Positions 19,063-31,400 of a stretch of 64,000 nt of DNA are shown here, in pieces. The stretch is taken from the NCBI RefSeq assembly GCF_024362695.1, contig NC_065419.1, positions 9,858,678 to 9,922,677 of the forward strand, read 5' to 3'. Under the pieces are notes generated by a model. It did not search any database. It was not told the origin of the DNA and saw only the letters and a program-made list of their open reading frames with translations. Position numbers and translations under genes: made by a program. The stretch comes from Pectinophora gossypiella (taxonomy: Eukaryota > Arthropoda > Insecta > Lepidoptera > Gelechiidae). Position 1 is the first letter of the stretch, and each line of letters starts with the position of its first letter.

Positions 19063-20275
19063 CTAAACAAATTTCAAAATGGCGGCGGCGAGAACCAACA
19101 TGGCGGACACCTGCACTGAAGCAGCGCTGTTGCATTTGTCAGTGTTGCAAGATGTGCAGGTGATATTCCCAATCATACTTATGTCACTAACGTCGCAGAC
19201 TTTGCCATTGTCCACTGCACAGCCCCTGTGTACCGTGTTAGTATCTGTAAAAAGATATGAATCAACTCAGAAAGTAGGTAAAAATCGTAAAAAAATGAAA
19301 AGAAATGTGTATTATCTTATTTTAAATCAATTAAAATTGATAGAAACATAAATTTGCGCCTGAAACATAAGTAATCGCAAGACAATTTACGTCCTTTAAT
19401 ACGAAGTCCTAAGAAGGATATAACTAACAAACCGAAATTGTTGACAGGTGATTGGCCAATCGTCCTTTGTTGAGTTTAACAACATGTTCGGGCAAACAAT
19501 ATTTTCAATTTTATGACTACCTACCTCAAAATAATATGTAATATTCTATTCCAGATATATGTACTTTACCTTCGAGCGTGACAGTAACGCAGACGTACTC
19601 AATGGCTCTTTCTTGGACTCTGATAGTTCCTCGTTTTACACGTGGTCCTTGTAATTCAGGATCTGCTGATCGTCCTGAACTTGGTACAGTAGTAGTGGAA
19701 GCGGTGGTAGACTCAGTTGTTGGAGAAGCAGTGCTTGTCGGAGGCGTTTCAGTAGAGGTTGCTGTTGTACCAGTTGGTGTTGTGCCAGTGCCAGGAGAAA
19801 TCGTACTCGGAGATTGCGTTGTCGTGTCTACACCACACGTCATCAACTGTCCTGCTTTTACTTCCGAACAGTTGTCACAAACGTAGCATTGTAAGCTATC
19901 AACTGCAAAAGAAAGCATTCCAAATTATCCAAAATTCAAAAATATTATGCGAGTAGGTACTTGTACAATTTCTCGTAAAGTGGATGTTAACATTGACATT
20001 TCCCTTTCTTGTCTTCTTTCTGCCGCCATAGTTTAGGTTGAATTAGACAGAAACTCTGATACATATTATTAATAAATTTTTGTTTAATTTAGACATTGCT
20101 GCAGAATATCGCACAAAATCAATAACAAAATTTTTAACGATCTTCTTTCGTCTCACATCATCCACTACTTTTACTGTAAGAAATCAATATTATATACATA
20201 CTTAACCTTGTTGTACTAACCTTTTATGAGTGCACTTAATAGAAGAACTAATATACTGAGAATTAATTTATTCAT
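19063..20275 (-). CDS. Ly6/uPAR GPI-anchored protein with mucin-like insert (paralogue 1)
   Basis: Predicted secreted, GPI-anchored three-finger protein of 189 aa with exons 20221-20275, 19570-19902 and 19063-19244. All splice sites are GT/AG, intron phases are consistent and the total is 570 nt. Residues 1-18 form a signal peptide. CYVCDNC (24-30) and the end motif CNTDKCN are Ly6 hallmarks, and the C-terminal hydrophobic tail after CNS fits a GPI signal. Between the first cysteines and the rest of the fold lies a Ser/Thr/Pro-rich, probably O-glycosylated insert (about 43-105) ending in RVKR (106-109), a furin-type site. The family acts at the cell surface, for example in septate junctions or as channel/receptor modulators (Drosophila sleepless, boudin). 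Which role applies is unknown. It is a tandem duplicate of the gene at 21697-23159. AATAAA on this strand lies at 18984-18989. Confidence 0.87.
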
Positions 20276-20353
20276 GTTTACGTTTGCTAACAGTTGAAAG
20301 CTGGACTGAAATGTGATGCTCTACTAAATAACATTGATATAAAATACAGATAA

Positions 20354-20361
20354 GTTTTATA
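20354..20361 (-). promoter_or_regulatory. TATA box of Ly6 paralogue 1
   Basis: TATAAAAC on the minus strand lies 86 bases upstream of the ATG. It sits in a 33-bp block (20353-20385) almost identical to 23234-23266 upstream of paralogue 2, while surrounding sequence has diverged. Conservation between duplicates supports a core promoter role. Confidence 0.6.
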
Positions 20362-20624
20362 TTGCTTTAATAGGAAACCACTTAGAAAATAAAGAAGTAC
20401 TTGTAAGTAAAGGTTTTAACTGTTAAGATAGTGGAACTAGTCACCAAAGACAATCAGTATTCACTATCGTATTCGTAAGTACCTTTATGGAAACTAAGAA
20501 TGTAGCATTTACATATTTCAAGATAGACAATCAGTTATCATTATAATTCAAACATCTGTAATTGTCTAATCCACCGAAAATGAAAATTTTGAGTCATGTG
20601 ATACTCGTACGTGGTGATAATACT

Positions 20625-20750
20625 TATACTTCATCATCATCAGCCCATTAATGTCCCCACTGCAGGGGCACGGGCCTTCCCTATGGACGGATACGAGTAG
20701 GGAGAACGGGCCTTAAACCATCACGCGGGTCCAGTGCGGATTGATATTAC
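20625..20750 (-). repeat. SINE family 4 fragment (tail, minus)
   Basis: It begins with a CATCATCATC-type simple repeat, then CAGCCCATTAATGTCCCCAC and GGCACGGGCCTTCCC. This is the complement of the tail of the complete element at 54004-54282. Confidence 0.65.
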
Positions 20751-20910
20751 TTATACTACTACTTATACTAAGTATATAATACTTATACTTAGTAAGATAT
20801 ATATGTATTTAGGCTAAGTAATAAAATATTTTTGTCCGGCCAAGTAGTTAATACCAACTGCGGCAAATCTACAATAAGTCACAAAAAAGGCTAAGTAAGT
20901 GGGCGGACCG

Positions 20911-21112
20911 GCGGCGATCCGTTGGTCACATTGGATGACATAGTTGCAACCCGCAATGCTAGGAAAGCTGTGGATGAAGTTATCGCAGCAATGGGATTAT
21001 CTAAAAATCACGCTGTCCGTTCACCTAAAATCGTCAACGCAACTTCGGACTACCAACAGCGTGAGCTGAAACTACTAATAGTAGTAGTCAAATTTCTTTG
21101 AAAACATAGACA
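20911..21112 (+). pseudogene. Unidentified degraded ORF fragment
   Basis: A roughly 60-codon open segment encodes a normal-looking, helix-prone sequence with TLDDIVATRNARKAVDEVIA and GLSKNHAVRSPKI, ending in TGA at about 21100. Open reading then resumes for another 35 codons (TVRRRSIKDERVLNN) before a stop. Composition looks protein-like, but no ATG, splice frame or family is recognised. It could be the remnant of a transposon ORF or a retrocopy. Confidence 0.35.
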
Positions 21113-21696
21113 AGAGACGTTGACGGTTCGTCGTAGAAGTATAAAGGATGAAAGAGTTTTAAATAATCACAATGCTGGTCCAGGAAATATGGTGCAAAAT
21201 CGAGGACGCCTTTAACAGCGGGATAATGTTAAAGGGATGGGGCACACATGTTAGATACCGTTTATTTATAAGTGTATATTTTTTCTAGCCTGTATTTCGA
21301 AGCATCGAAATACAAGCTAGGCGCAATGTATAGACTCTATGTATTCCCTGCCTGATTGATTGTTCGTTCCGAAGTCCTAAAGATTATCCTCATCTACATA
21401 CATATAAACATACTTCTGTACCTCATAAATTTTCTTGACTTATAAATGTCGCTGTGCCAAGTTGTTCTCAATTTCTCATTGCTAAGAAAATGGCAACTAT
21501 CAATGGTGTAGCTTGTTCATATCTACAAGCACAGGTAGGTAAGCACGTAGGAGGTAGTTACCTTTATATTTTATGGTAGAAATTAAAAGTAAGTAACAGT
21601 AGATTTTAGTACTTCCATAAAATAAATCAAGACAATTCCAAATAATAAAGTAATTTATTTACAAAATTTTCTAGATCAATTTATTGTACGTCACTT

Positions 21697-23159
21697 TTAG
21701 TAAACTGATTTCAAAATGGCGGCGGCTAGAATCAAGATGGCAGACAACTGAGTTGAAACAGCGCTATTGCATTTGTCAGTGTTGCAATGTACGCAGGTAG
21801 CATTCGCAATACTAATCTCACATACTTTGCCATCGTCCACAGCACAGCGTCTGTCTATGGATTTATCTGCAAAAAGAAATAAATCATCTTAAAAAAAGTA
21901 AAGAGGTAAAGAAAATTATGACAAGTATCTATTTAACGACTTTTCTAATCCAATAGCCATATTAAAGCTGTAAGGTTAGTTGAATACCTACCCTTGGTGT
22001 CAATCATTCCACGTGATACATAGAGCGTTTTCTTTCATACTTAAATAAAATTATAAATGTAAAATTGATATACTGAGTAGAGTCAGTAGGCAAAAGTGGC
22101 GTTATTAGATTTTAGGGAAAATATTGTGGCTTAGAAAATTTTCATTTATAATTTTATTTAAGTACGAAAGAAATCGCTCTATGCATCACGTGGAATAATT
22201 AGGAACACCATAATGGTGGCTTAATTATTTTCATATCTAAAATAATATTAGTTGCAAACTGGCACTTAATATGGATCAATAAATTTACTTACCTTCATGC
22301 GTGATAGTAAGACAGGCATATTCAGTCGCTCTTTCTTGGACTTTGACAAGTTCCCGTTTTACACGGTTGGCTTGGATTGAAAGTTCTTCAGATTTAGTAG
22401 GTGAGGCTATTTTCGCAACAGCTGCCGTAGTAGTAGATTCGCTTGATAGAGACACAGTGCTTGACACAGTAGTGGATGAAGAAGTGGAAGATACAGTGCT
22501 TGTTTCTCCTGTAGGTGATGTTGTACTTGAAGATTCGGTAGATCCTGTTGATCCCGTTGATCCCGTTGATCCCGTTGATCCCGTTGATCCCGTTGATCCC
22601 GTTGATCCTGTTGATCCTATTGATCCTGTTGATCCCGTTGATCCTGTTGATTCTGTCGATCCTGTTGATCCTGTTGAAACTGTAGATTCCGTTGAACCAG
22701 TGCCAGGTCTAGCCGTAGTAGTACTAGTAGTAGTTGTCGATCCGCATGTCACCAACTGTTCGGCTTTTACTTCAGAACATTTATCACATACGTAGCATTG
22801 TAAGCTATCAACTGGAAGAGAAAGAATTTGAAATTAGATAACAAAATAGTATTAATGTATTTTTGCTTCTAGTATTATAAGAAGTACGTGCTCCTACGTG
22901 ATAATTGTATTTAAGTTTTTCGGTTACATCTAAGGTAATCATATTTGGGTTGCTTTTCCATAGCACTCTAATGGGGTTTGATATCTAGATGTTTTACTTA
23001 AACTGCATAGTTATGAACGGTTTCTGTTCGTCATCTATTGGATACAGATTATTCTGAAGTACGTCAATACACAAGCTATTGTCAGTAAATATCCAAATAC
23101 TAACCTTTTATGACGGCACTTAAGAGAAGTAGAATTGCAAAAGGAATTAATTTATACAT
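21697..23159 (-). CDS. Ly6/uPAR GPI-anchored protein with long GST-repeat insert (paralogue 2)
   Basis: Predicted 247-aa protein with exons 23105-23159, 22293-22811 and 21697-21866 (744 nt, GT/AG sites, same phases as paralogue 1). It has a signal peptide in residues 1-18, CYVCDKC (24-30), TCG at 40-42, then a 125-residue Ser/Thr-rich insert. That insert contains a run of Gly-Ser-Thr triplets and ends in RVKR (168-171). The Ly6 part resumes with VQERATEY and closes with CNTDKCN before a hydrophobic GPI-type tail. The insert is twice as long as in paralogue 1, while the flanking Ly6 parts are closely similar, so the insert evolves fastest. The likely site is the outer cell surface. AATAAA on this strand lies at 21680-21685. 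Function beyond the family is not known. Confidence 0.87.
22530..22675 (-). repeat. 9-bp coding minisatellite (Gly-Ser-Thr) in Ly6 paralogue 2
   Basis: About sixteen near-perfect copies of a 9-bp unit (TGATCCCGT on the plus strand) encode GST triplets within exon 2. Variation is mostly C/T at one position plus rare substitutions (GSI, EST). The unit length is a multiple of three, so copy-number change keeps the frame. The complementary frame reads as VDP repeats and is an artefact. Confidence 0.9.
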
Positions 23160-23234
23160 GTTTAAGTTTATCTAGAGCGAGAGGTTACACAGAAATCTAA
23201 AGTCCAACTAGATGTGTAGTGTACTACCTGATTA

Positions 23235-23242
23235 GTTTTATA
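23235..23242 (-). promoter_or_regulatory. TATA box of Ly6 paralogue 2
   Basis: TATAAAAC on the minus strand lies 83 bases before the ATG, within the 33-bp block shared with paralogue 1 (CTAAGTG...CCTATTA...AATATAAAACT). Confidence 0.6.
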
Positions 23243-23269
23243 TTGGCATAATAGGAAAACACTTAGAGA

Positions 23270-25440
23270 CCTCACTACTTTTACGTAAAGGGTGTTAAAA
23301 AAAATATTGTGTACACAACTTTACAGGTGACATTATTGATAAATCAATGTGTTCACATCTTAATGGAATTCATAATTATGAAGCAGATGTTATTAACGTG
23401 ACTGCAGACAACACATCAGGTAAAGCGAAGTGGTAAGAGAAGAGGGATATCAGAATTGCCTTAAATACCGCTGATGTATGAAATAATATGTCTTATTACA
23501 ATAACGCCTAGGTCTACTGTCCTGCAAGTGATATCCATTGTCTAAAGACCTGCCAAAAACTGGAGACATCAGATGTCATGCTAACTGATAAGGATTATTT
23601 ACGGAATTGATAATTAAAGCTGCTTTGACTTTGTTTAGTAGTTTTATTAAAGATACCTTCGTTTTCCCGGCTAGACGGCACGACAGAAAAATAAAAATGT
23701 GACTCTGTCATTCCCTTCATTCCAGCGGTCCAGCCATTTGTTCAACCGGCCAGAGTATTACCTTTATTACGCTTGACGTCAAGCATATTCAAAATAAAAA
23801 TATGTATTTCCCAAAGATCATCATGTACAATGTTTATTCTAGTATGTAGAACAGCACTCGAGTATTCCACTATCACTGGTTAATGCAAGCCTCTACAGAT
23901 AACTTTAAACTCTCGATCGATAAATTAGAATGGCAATGATACCGTTTTGTACCACAAGATGGTCACATGTATCTGTATGAGCTGGTATTTTCCTTCCAAC
24001 GACATGTGGCAAAATATATAGATTATATTTTTGTACAGATTTGTAGTGAGTAATCTCCTTTTCTGGATTGGTAGTAAAGGAATACCATATAATGCGTTCA
24101 GCTGGCCTGTCAAAAACTAAGAAGTGTCCCATCTCTCTACAACATCCTGCACCATTACAGTTGCACCATCAACAAAATGTATGTAGTCGAATAAAGGATA
24201 GATGCCTCATCTTGTTGCGCATCCAATGTGTTGTCGGCTACCGAATCCTGAATATTTTATGCACTGGTGGCGCAACCGTTATCATGTTAAATTATACATA
24301 GTTATTACATGAAGTAATAATTAGACCAATGTAGATTATATAAGCTACCTTTGCTATTATAATATGAAACCTAATTTCCTAAAATATATATTTTTTAAAT
24401 TACGTTGGTCTAATAGAACAATCGGTGAGATATTGGGCACTTAATTCATCTTGTGATGGATACAGCTCTGAATACCCGACTGAGATATAGTCATAAGCTT
24501 ATGTTATGTTTTGATTTTTATAACGAATCGGTAAATGTTTCTATCAACAATACAACCACAAAGTGACGTGTCTCAGAGACACGCTGGTAGAAATGTTTGT
24601 ATCGAGAAATAACGCTATGACTCAAGACTCTCCTCCGGTCTATCGGAGGCTCATCGCTCTACGAGTATGTATCTATTGTTACAACTTTAACCCACATTTT
24701 AAAGAAAAGAAACGATATTATGTTTTTATTAATTTATTACAAAAACTGGGACGGTGAGGCCAATACCTATTATATATTTATCATACACATAAATGCTTAG
24801 TAAGTTGTCTTGCCAACAACATTGATCCTTCAATTTACAAAGAATAACACTAAAATCTAAACAGAGTAACATTTAATATTTTTTATCAAAGCTTTATTTA
24901 CCACTATTATATATATTTATTGTTATGCTTTTTTTATTACAGATGATCGTAATTATAATATCAATGTAAAAATCGAGATTCTTTATAACATCAGATAAAT
25001 CATTTACATACAGGTACATCGTCATTAGCACTAAAACAACAGATGAGGGTTTTAAATAATAAGGTACTTAATTTGGTTTTGTATTGTCTTAAAAACATCG
25101 GGAATTCATTTTTATTATCTTTTACTTACATTATGTTTTTTTATTAACACTAAGTTAAAATAATCCACCACTGCAAAAGTAAGAACAATGACAGGACGGT
25201 CCGTAATTTTGAAAGCCTTATCAATCTTTTGATTTTTGGCACTGAAAAAGCCGAGTATAGAAAGCTTAGCAGATATTTTGTATTTTGACCAATAAAATCA
25301 TTGTTCACTTTTAAACAACATTAAGCGGACTGCTTCTGACCAATAAAAGACGAGCAGCGCAGAAAGCGCGTCGCTGATTGGTTGATGATCACGCGATAGC
25401 GATCATCTTAGGTCTGACGCACGTCAGAGAACAGTTCGCT
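23270..25440. other. Intergenic region between Ly6 paralogue 2 and the third Ly6 gene
   Basis: Mostly AT-rich. Small open frames at 23905-24301 overlap on both strands without family motifs. A repeat A core sits at about 24425-24510. About 25290-25400 is less AT-rich with several CCAAT/ATTGG boxes and may be the 3' flank of the third gene. No gene is supported. Confidence 0.5.
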
Positions 25441-25467
25441 TATTTATGTTCTAGAGCTGTTGCTTCA

Positions 25468-28400
25468 TTATTGCTTGCAGTAGAGGTATGAAGCGACGGC
25501 GGCGAGGATGGCTAGTGGGTAGGAGGCGGCAATGGCACCAGATCCGTTGCAAATATCAGTGGTGCAGACACTGCAGTGTTTCACTGCCTGCCTAGAGCCA
25601 GCGTTGGCATAGTTGTCAATCCTCTCCAAAGCACGGCACGTCTGGCTGGGCTCCAGTGGGTTGGCATCCAGACAAGTACGGATGGTGGTTCCGGTTTCTG
25701 GAAATCATAATAGAAGGTTCTTAAATATCTAAAATATTAAAAGCAAGAGAAGTGTGTCAGGATCGAAGCAAATGGAATTCTATAGTCTCTGCTTACCCCG
25801 GTGGGAAATAGGCGTGCGTATTAATTCACCATTCGGTTCATCATATCCGTCTTAGAATGAATATGAATAGTGGCTACAAGTTATATTGACTGTGCCTACA
25901 TGACTTTGGATTGTACCTACTCCAATATTCATACAAATATGAATTTATATATTTATTTAATTGTGCATCTTTTCGTGCATAAATTAAGACTTTGATGAGA
26001 TTTGAAAAAGCTAAAGAAGTTGTCGGGATCGTAGTAGGGGGAATTCCGTGGTGTCTGGCTGCCAATGGGAAATAGGCGTGATATTATGTTAGGTAATAAA
26101 TTGGTGCTAATTCCTGTAAATACCATCTAATTTTATTTTAGGTTATATCTGTCATTTTCTTATCCGCCGAAAAGGAAAGGGACGGGTAATCGACAAGCAT
26201 AAAATTTATGGAACACACGTCAATTTTAAGCACAAATCTAAAACAACCGTCTAAAAATTCGCCCGGGTTATTCATTTATTTACTCATTCTTCCTAAAATT
26301 AAGAGCTGTCAATCATCCGTCCCTTTCCTTTTCGGCGGATAAGAAAATGACAGGTATAACTTAAAGTAAAATTAAGAGATGTCTGCAGGAATCGGGGCCA
26401 TTATGTCCATAAAAGGGTCATTCTACTTACGCAAGACAAGTTTAGCGCAGTATCTAGGTGCGCCGGCGACGCCGTCAACGAGCTGCGAAGGAAGAACGTC
26501 ACGAAGGTACAGCCGGTTGTAGCTCACGGAGTCCTGGGTGTTGCAGTCCTGGAATCAAGCGTCAATTCAGATTAATGTTCATCAAAAAAATACTCGGGTA
26601 ATAAAAAATACAAAGTTTTGGCCGTCAACTCAGCATAATCAAGTTTTTTTTTTCAATTACGATGGGATATAGATAGATAATAGAGGATGAGTCAAACTAG
26701 TCCTATTTAACTATTTCAAAGGAATTGAAGTACTTCTCTAAAACAATTCAAACAGGATGTAAGTGATGCCATAACAAAAACTTAGGGGGTGGTTCAGATC
26801 ATAATTCTGAGCTGATATCAAGTGAAATTTCCTGGAAAATCCATGAAAATTTTAGTGTCTTTTTGAAGCGGCATAGAACCCAAACATAAAATAAAAAATG
26901 ATTAAAAGCTATCAATGTAAATTGATGAACGAGTACGGATATTGGGAAAACGCTCTCACCTCGGCCAGTCTTGGAGTATGTTTTTTCAAATTAGGGTAAG
27001 AATATACCTCTAGTCAGTTGATTGAGAGGAGTCCTGTGCCCAGTATATAGGCTATTTATGTTTTTTATGTTATGTATGAGGAGAATAAGATGATTATTGT
27101 TGTGAACTTACCACTAGGAATCTGCCAGAAGTGACAAAGGGGTCCAGGCAGTCGCGGTCGGACTGGGAGTTACATTGGTAGCACCTCGTGCATGATCCTG
27201 TAAACAACAAATAGGGTCATTGGGTTTTGTAGGCGAGTTTGTGGTAATTCCACCAATATATATTTTTTTTCTTTTTGGTCATTGTTTCGTGTTCCATCGA
27301 TAAAAGAATATAAGTGGACCTTTTATTATAGGTATCATACTTCGCGTTTGTCCTCAATATCACCTTGACTTCTAGTGGCCGAGATTCTCAGACACTATAC
27401 TTAAACTATGGGGTTTGGATTTTAAAAGGACATTCGGTCTTACGACAATGGTATTAATAAACTAATCTCAGCTTCGAGACTGGCTTCTAGATCATGTCAA
27501 TGTGACAGTGTTATATACAAACAAGGACTTGAGCATGATCTTGAGGGCAGTCTCAGCTTAGGGTAGTTTATTAATTCTACCTTAAGATAGCACGCGCTTA
27601 CGTAGTTGTCGTATATGAAACTATTCTCTTGTCTTATTACTTTTATTCTACGACTAATTTACTTTGACTCATCATTATCATCTTCAACGAACAATGACAC
27701 TATTGGATACAAAACTCTTTTAATTTAAAATCTATCACTGAATCTAAGACTGTTCTATCTATTCATTTGTTTTAGTTACTAGTAACATTGTTCAAATTGT
27801 CGCTTGGCTAAACCACAGGCACTTTACACAGTAAAATAAAAAAAATACTTTTAATATTGGTATTTATATCACCCGATATAATGTAAATGTACATAATATA
27901 AGCGATATAATTAATTAAAAGCGAAATTGGCTATGAACGTGTTGTTGCATTTCACAAGGTTTATAAATAGTTGTTCCCTTTTAACGTGTACGTAACTTTT
28001 ATTTTAAGACAGCCGGGCGTCGCTGATTTCATCTCTATGTTTACAGAAACCACTGAACTAGATATTCTAATCTTACGCTATTAAAAGTGCATTTTTTCTA
28101 TATATTCTATTTTTACTCCTCTTTGCCTATTGTACTCTTCTATTTCTCTTTAATTTGTAATTTTGTATTTCCCGTGTGTCTAATAAAGTATTTTTTATGT
28201 CATGTTTTACGTAAGTATCTACTTTTTGTATTCTTTCATATAAGTTCATAGCTTTACAAATGATTTCGACGACTTTATCAAACAGATTGTGATTATTTAG
28301 AAGATTTGAATGCATGGGATTAACTGTTTAAGAACTGATATTAGGCAGCTAAATTACTCAATTGTATACCAATATTTTATGTTTATTTTTATTTTTTTAA

Positions 28401-31400
28401 AGAACGTCTAGGGCCCTGTGCCGCGGTTTTTCTTGCAGCTTCTTTTCCCTGGCTATACAGGTTGTGAGAAGCTGCAGTAGTTTTAGGCGGATGAGACGTT
28501 CGTTATGTAAAATTGACGATTCAAAGTGTAACTATGTTACCAAGTGAATAAAGATATTTTGAATTTGAAACCTTCGGATCAGGTCTTTCAATCTTCAAAA
28601 TGATTTAATCAGTTTATCGTTTTTTACAAGTTTATTTTTAGAATTTAATAGTTATTAGGGTGTCATAGATTCGGTCTAGTTGGGTACCTATACTACTGCG
28701 TCGTAAACCGACTTAGTGAATTTAAAACGATGAACTCAGTGAATTTAAAATTAAAGATAAGTAAATCAAAAAGCATTTTGCTCACATAAATATTCGGATT
28801 TATTTGACTGTATAACTGTAAAGTTTATGCCTTTCTTTTGTATCTCTAGTTTCTGAAATAGTGCCAAAATATTGTAAAGTATGAAGCAATTTTAAGATAA
28901 GTACTTTTTTTATTTTTCATGATAAATTGAAGTTGTGTTAAGTTTTAGTAAGACAAGTCGAAAAGGATACGGCACGGTATTTGGGCAATAGACACTTCTC
29001 TGTCATCTTTCGGTTCATCAAATCCCGTTAGTTTAGAGTGAATAGGCTAAGCGTGATCCACCCTAGACCACATCATCACTTACCATCAGGTGAGATTGTG
29101 GTCAAAAGTCAGTCTAAATCATTAAAAAAAACTTACGAAAGAAACTCTGGGGGAGGCACCACATTTTCACACAACATTTTTTTTGGGCTTAGGAACCAAG
29201 TTGCAATTGGTTACTACGACAGTATAATCGAGAAATGTATGAGATTGTCATGTCACCTTATGTCAACTTAAGTGCCTACACATTTTATTGGGTTACACTT
29301 CTTTTTTCATAATCGTTTACAACTTAGAGGCCCCAGGAGTGGCTGCGAGTGGTGTTTTAAATATATCATTTATCAGAATGGGGTAAGCCAGAAGGTACCT
29401 CGATCTACTGGACGCGTTTTGTGTATGTATGCGTGCATGTATTTATTTTGCAATTTATTTCATTACCTCACTATGCAATGTGTGGAACGCGTAGCAGAGA
29501 AAATAAGAGCCTATTTATCGCCTCTTTTATCGTCCTTTCCTAGTCATATAAGTACTTCACGCCTGGATGGCATAAAGTCACATTCTCTGGATCCATGACC
29601 TCATAATATAGTATAATTGGCATTAGTCATATGACCGGGATGAAGTCAATTGAGTTAACGACGTGACTCCTGAGTAGAAACTTGCGAAAGATTAATTTAT
29701 TACCGCACAACGAGTTATTATTAGCGAGTGAACAAAAACGCGTGAAATTCTCATGTGTCGATGGGAAATTTTATAACGCACGTTTTAATGCCAGCGTAGC
29801 CAAAATTAACTCCCCACAGCTCGGAATTCATTCATAAAATAAGCGACATATGTTTCAAAGATAATAACGATAAAATTAGTTACTTATCATAAATTACTTA
29901 TTTTATTATTTGATAAGACAATAATTTTGTGAATAAAAGATAAAAAAAGATATAAAGGCCGGCCATTCGCCTATAAATAATTCATCGTGTTGGAAAGGAC
30001 AAAGTTAACTCAGACCAGGGGGGTTAAAATGGCCACATCGAAGCAATTCACCTAAGTTAAGCAATGTTGCAATTTGACATTTGCGCATATAAAAGTGCGC
30101 AATGCAAACAAAAGTCAAATAGCAATATTGCTTTCTTAGGTGAATTGCTTCGATGTGGCCATTTTAACCCCCCTAGTCCTGCGGATAAGACGTATCACAA
30201 CAAGTATTTTTTGTTAACACGTTCCGGGACACAGCGTGGAGAGACGAGAGCATCAAAACAAAATCTGAATTGATATGACGCATACGTCAACGATAACTTT
30301 GAGCTTAACAATTAGAATCGGAATCATTTATTCAACGTTATCATAGATAAACTTGTTGAAGGTCAATTAGACAATTTTTTATGTACGCCATTTCGCAAGT
30401 TGATCCCGGTTACTACTTACTAATGTAAGTACGTACCTAGTCGTTACATAAGTCATGTCAGGGGCTATGGTGGCTCAATAATAACTCTGACACCAGGGTT
30501 AATGGGGTTGGTAATCCACCTCACATCCCACACGATAGAAGATGGAGTCAATATTAAAACTATTACAGAACACAAACGCTTTAACTTTTCAAGCAATCCC
30601 TGCACCCTATACATTACCACGGTTCCAAACTGACTGAAAGTTGCACGGAACTTTTATATCGCGTATCTCTTACAATCCCGGTCAAACAAACAGTGTTATT
30701 ACTACGTCGAAGAAATTTATCGCAATGTTATTGGGGCTCCAGATACTTACTATTGGGGAAGAAAATAAAAGAGTCGCGTCGCGCGTCGTCCTACCAAAGA
30801 TGCTTTGTCATGCGTTATTTAGAGTTGTGTCATAGTTTAGTCGAAATATAACATGTGTGGGTAGTTGATTTACGTATTAATAGTTTATTCAGTAACACTG
30901 AAACTAAGGCGTTTCTCCCGGGCGAGAGCCTACAGCGCTCTCCATTTGTCCGGCCAAGTAGTTAATGTCATATGCGGCTTTACAATAAGTCACGTGAAAA
31001 TAAGGAAGGACGATTCTTATACGACTAACACGGTACTTGTATTATCGACGCGTGGTATTCGTGTATGGTATTTTTTATTTTGATAATATATATATATTTT
31101 ATTATTATTAATTTATTTGCACACAATAAAACAGACACAAGGAACATGAAAGAAAACAGATAGTACAGGTAAGCTTATCTCTAAACTAAGAGATTTTTTA
31201 TGATGAGCTTTAAATTTATTTTCAAAAATTATATTGTTTACTCTTTGTGTAAGTATACATAGTTAAGTTAACTTATTTGTACTCATGTTTCTTAACTCGG
31301 CTTATACAATTATCAATGTTTCACGGCGCATTGGCGCTTCTGCATTGTATAGTCGTAGGTAGATAAGTACAGTATTAGAAGTAGCAAAATGATTGGCAAT

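Larger units (their letters stand above)
20390..21690. other. Intergenic region between the duplicate Ly6 genes
   Basis: It contains a SINE fragment (20625-20750), a repeat F piece (20836-20880), a short unidentified open segment (20911-21112) and otherwise AT-rich sequence. No further exon with Ly6 motifs is seen. Confidence 0.55.

Noticed and set aside
19578..19886. Plus-strand ORF rich in Val/Gly
   Set aside because: Shadow of the minus-strand mucin-like exon of Ly6 paralogue 1.
22301..22795. Long plus-strand ORF with VDP repeats
   Set aside because: It is the complement of the Gly-Ser-Thr repeat in exon 2 of the minus-strand Ly6 gene, which has a signal peptide, matching splice sites and a paralogue.
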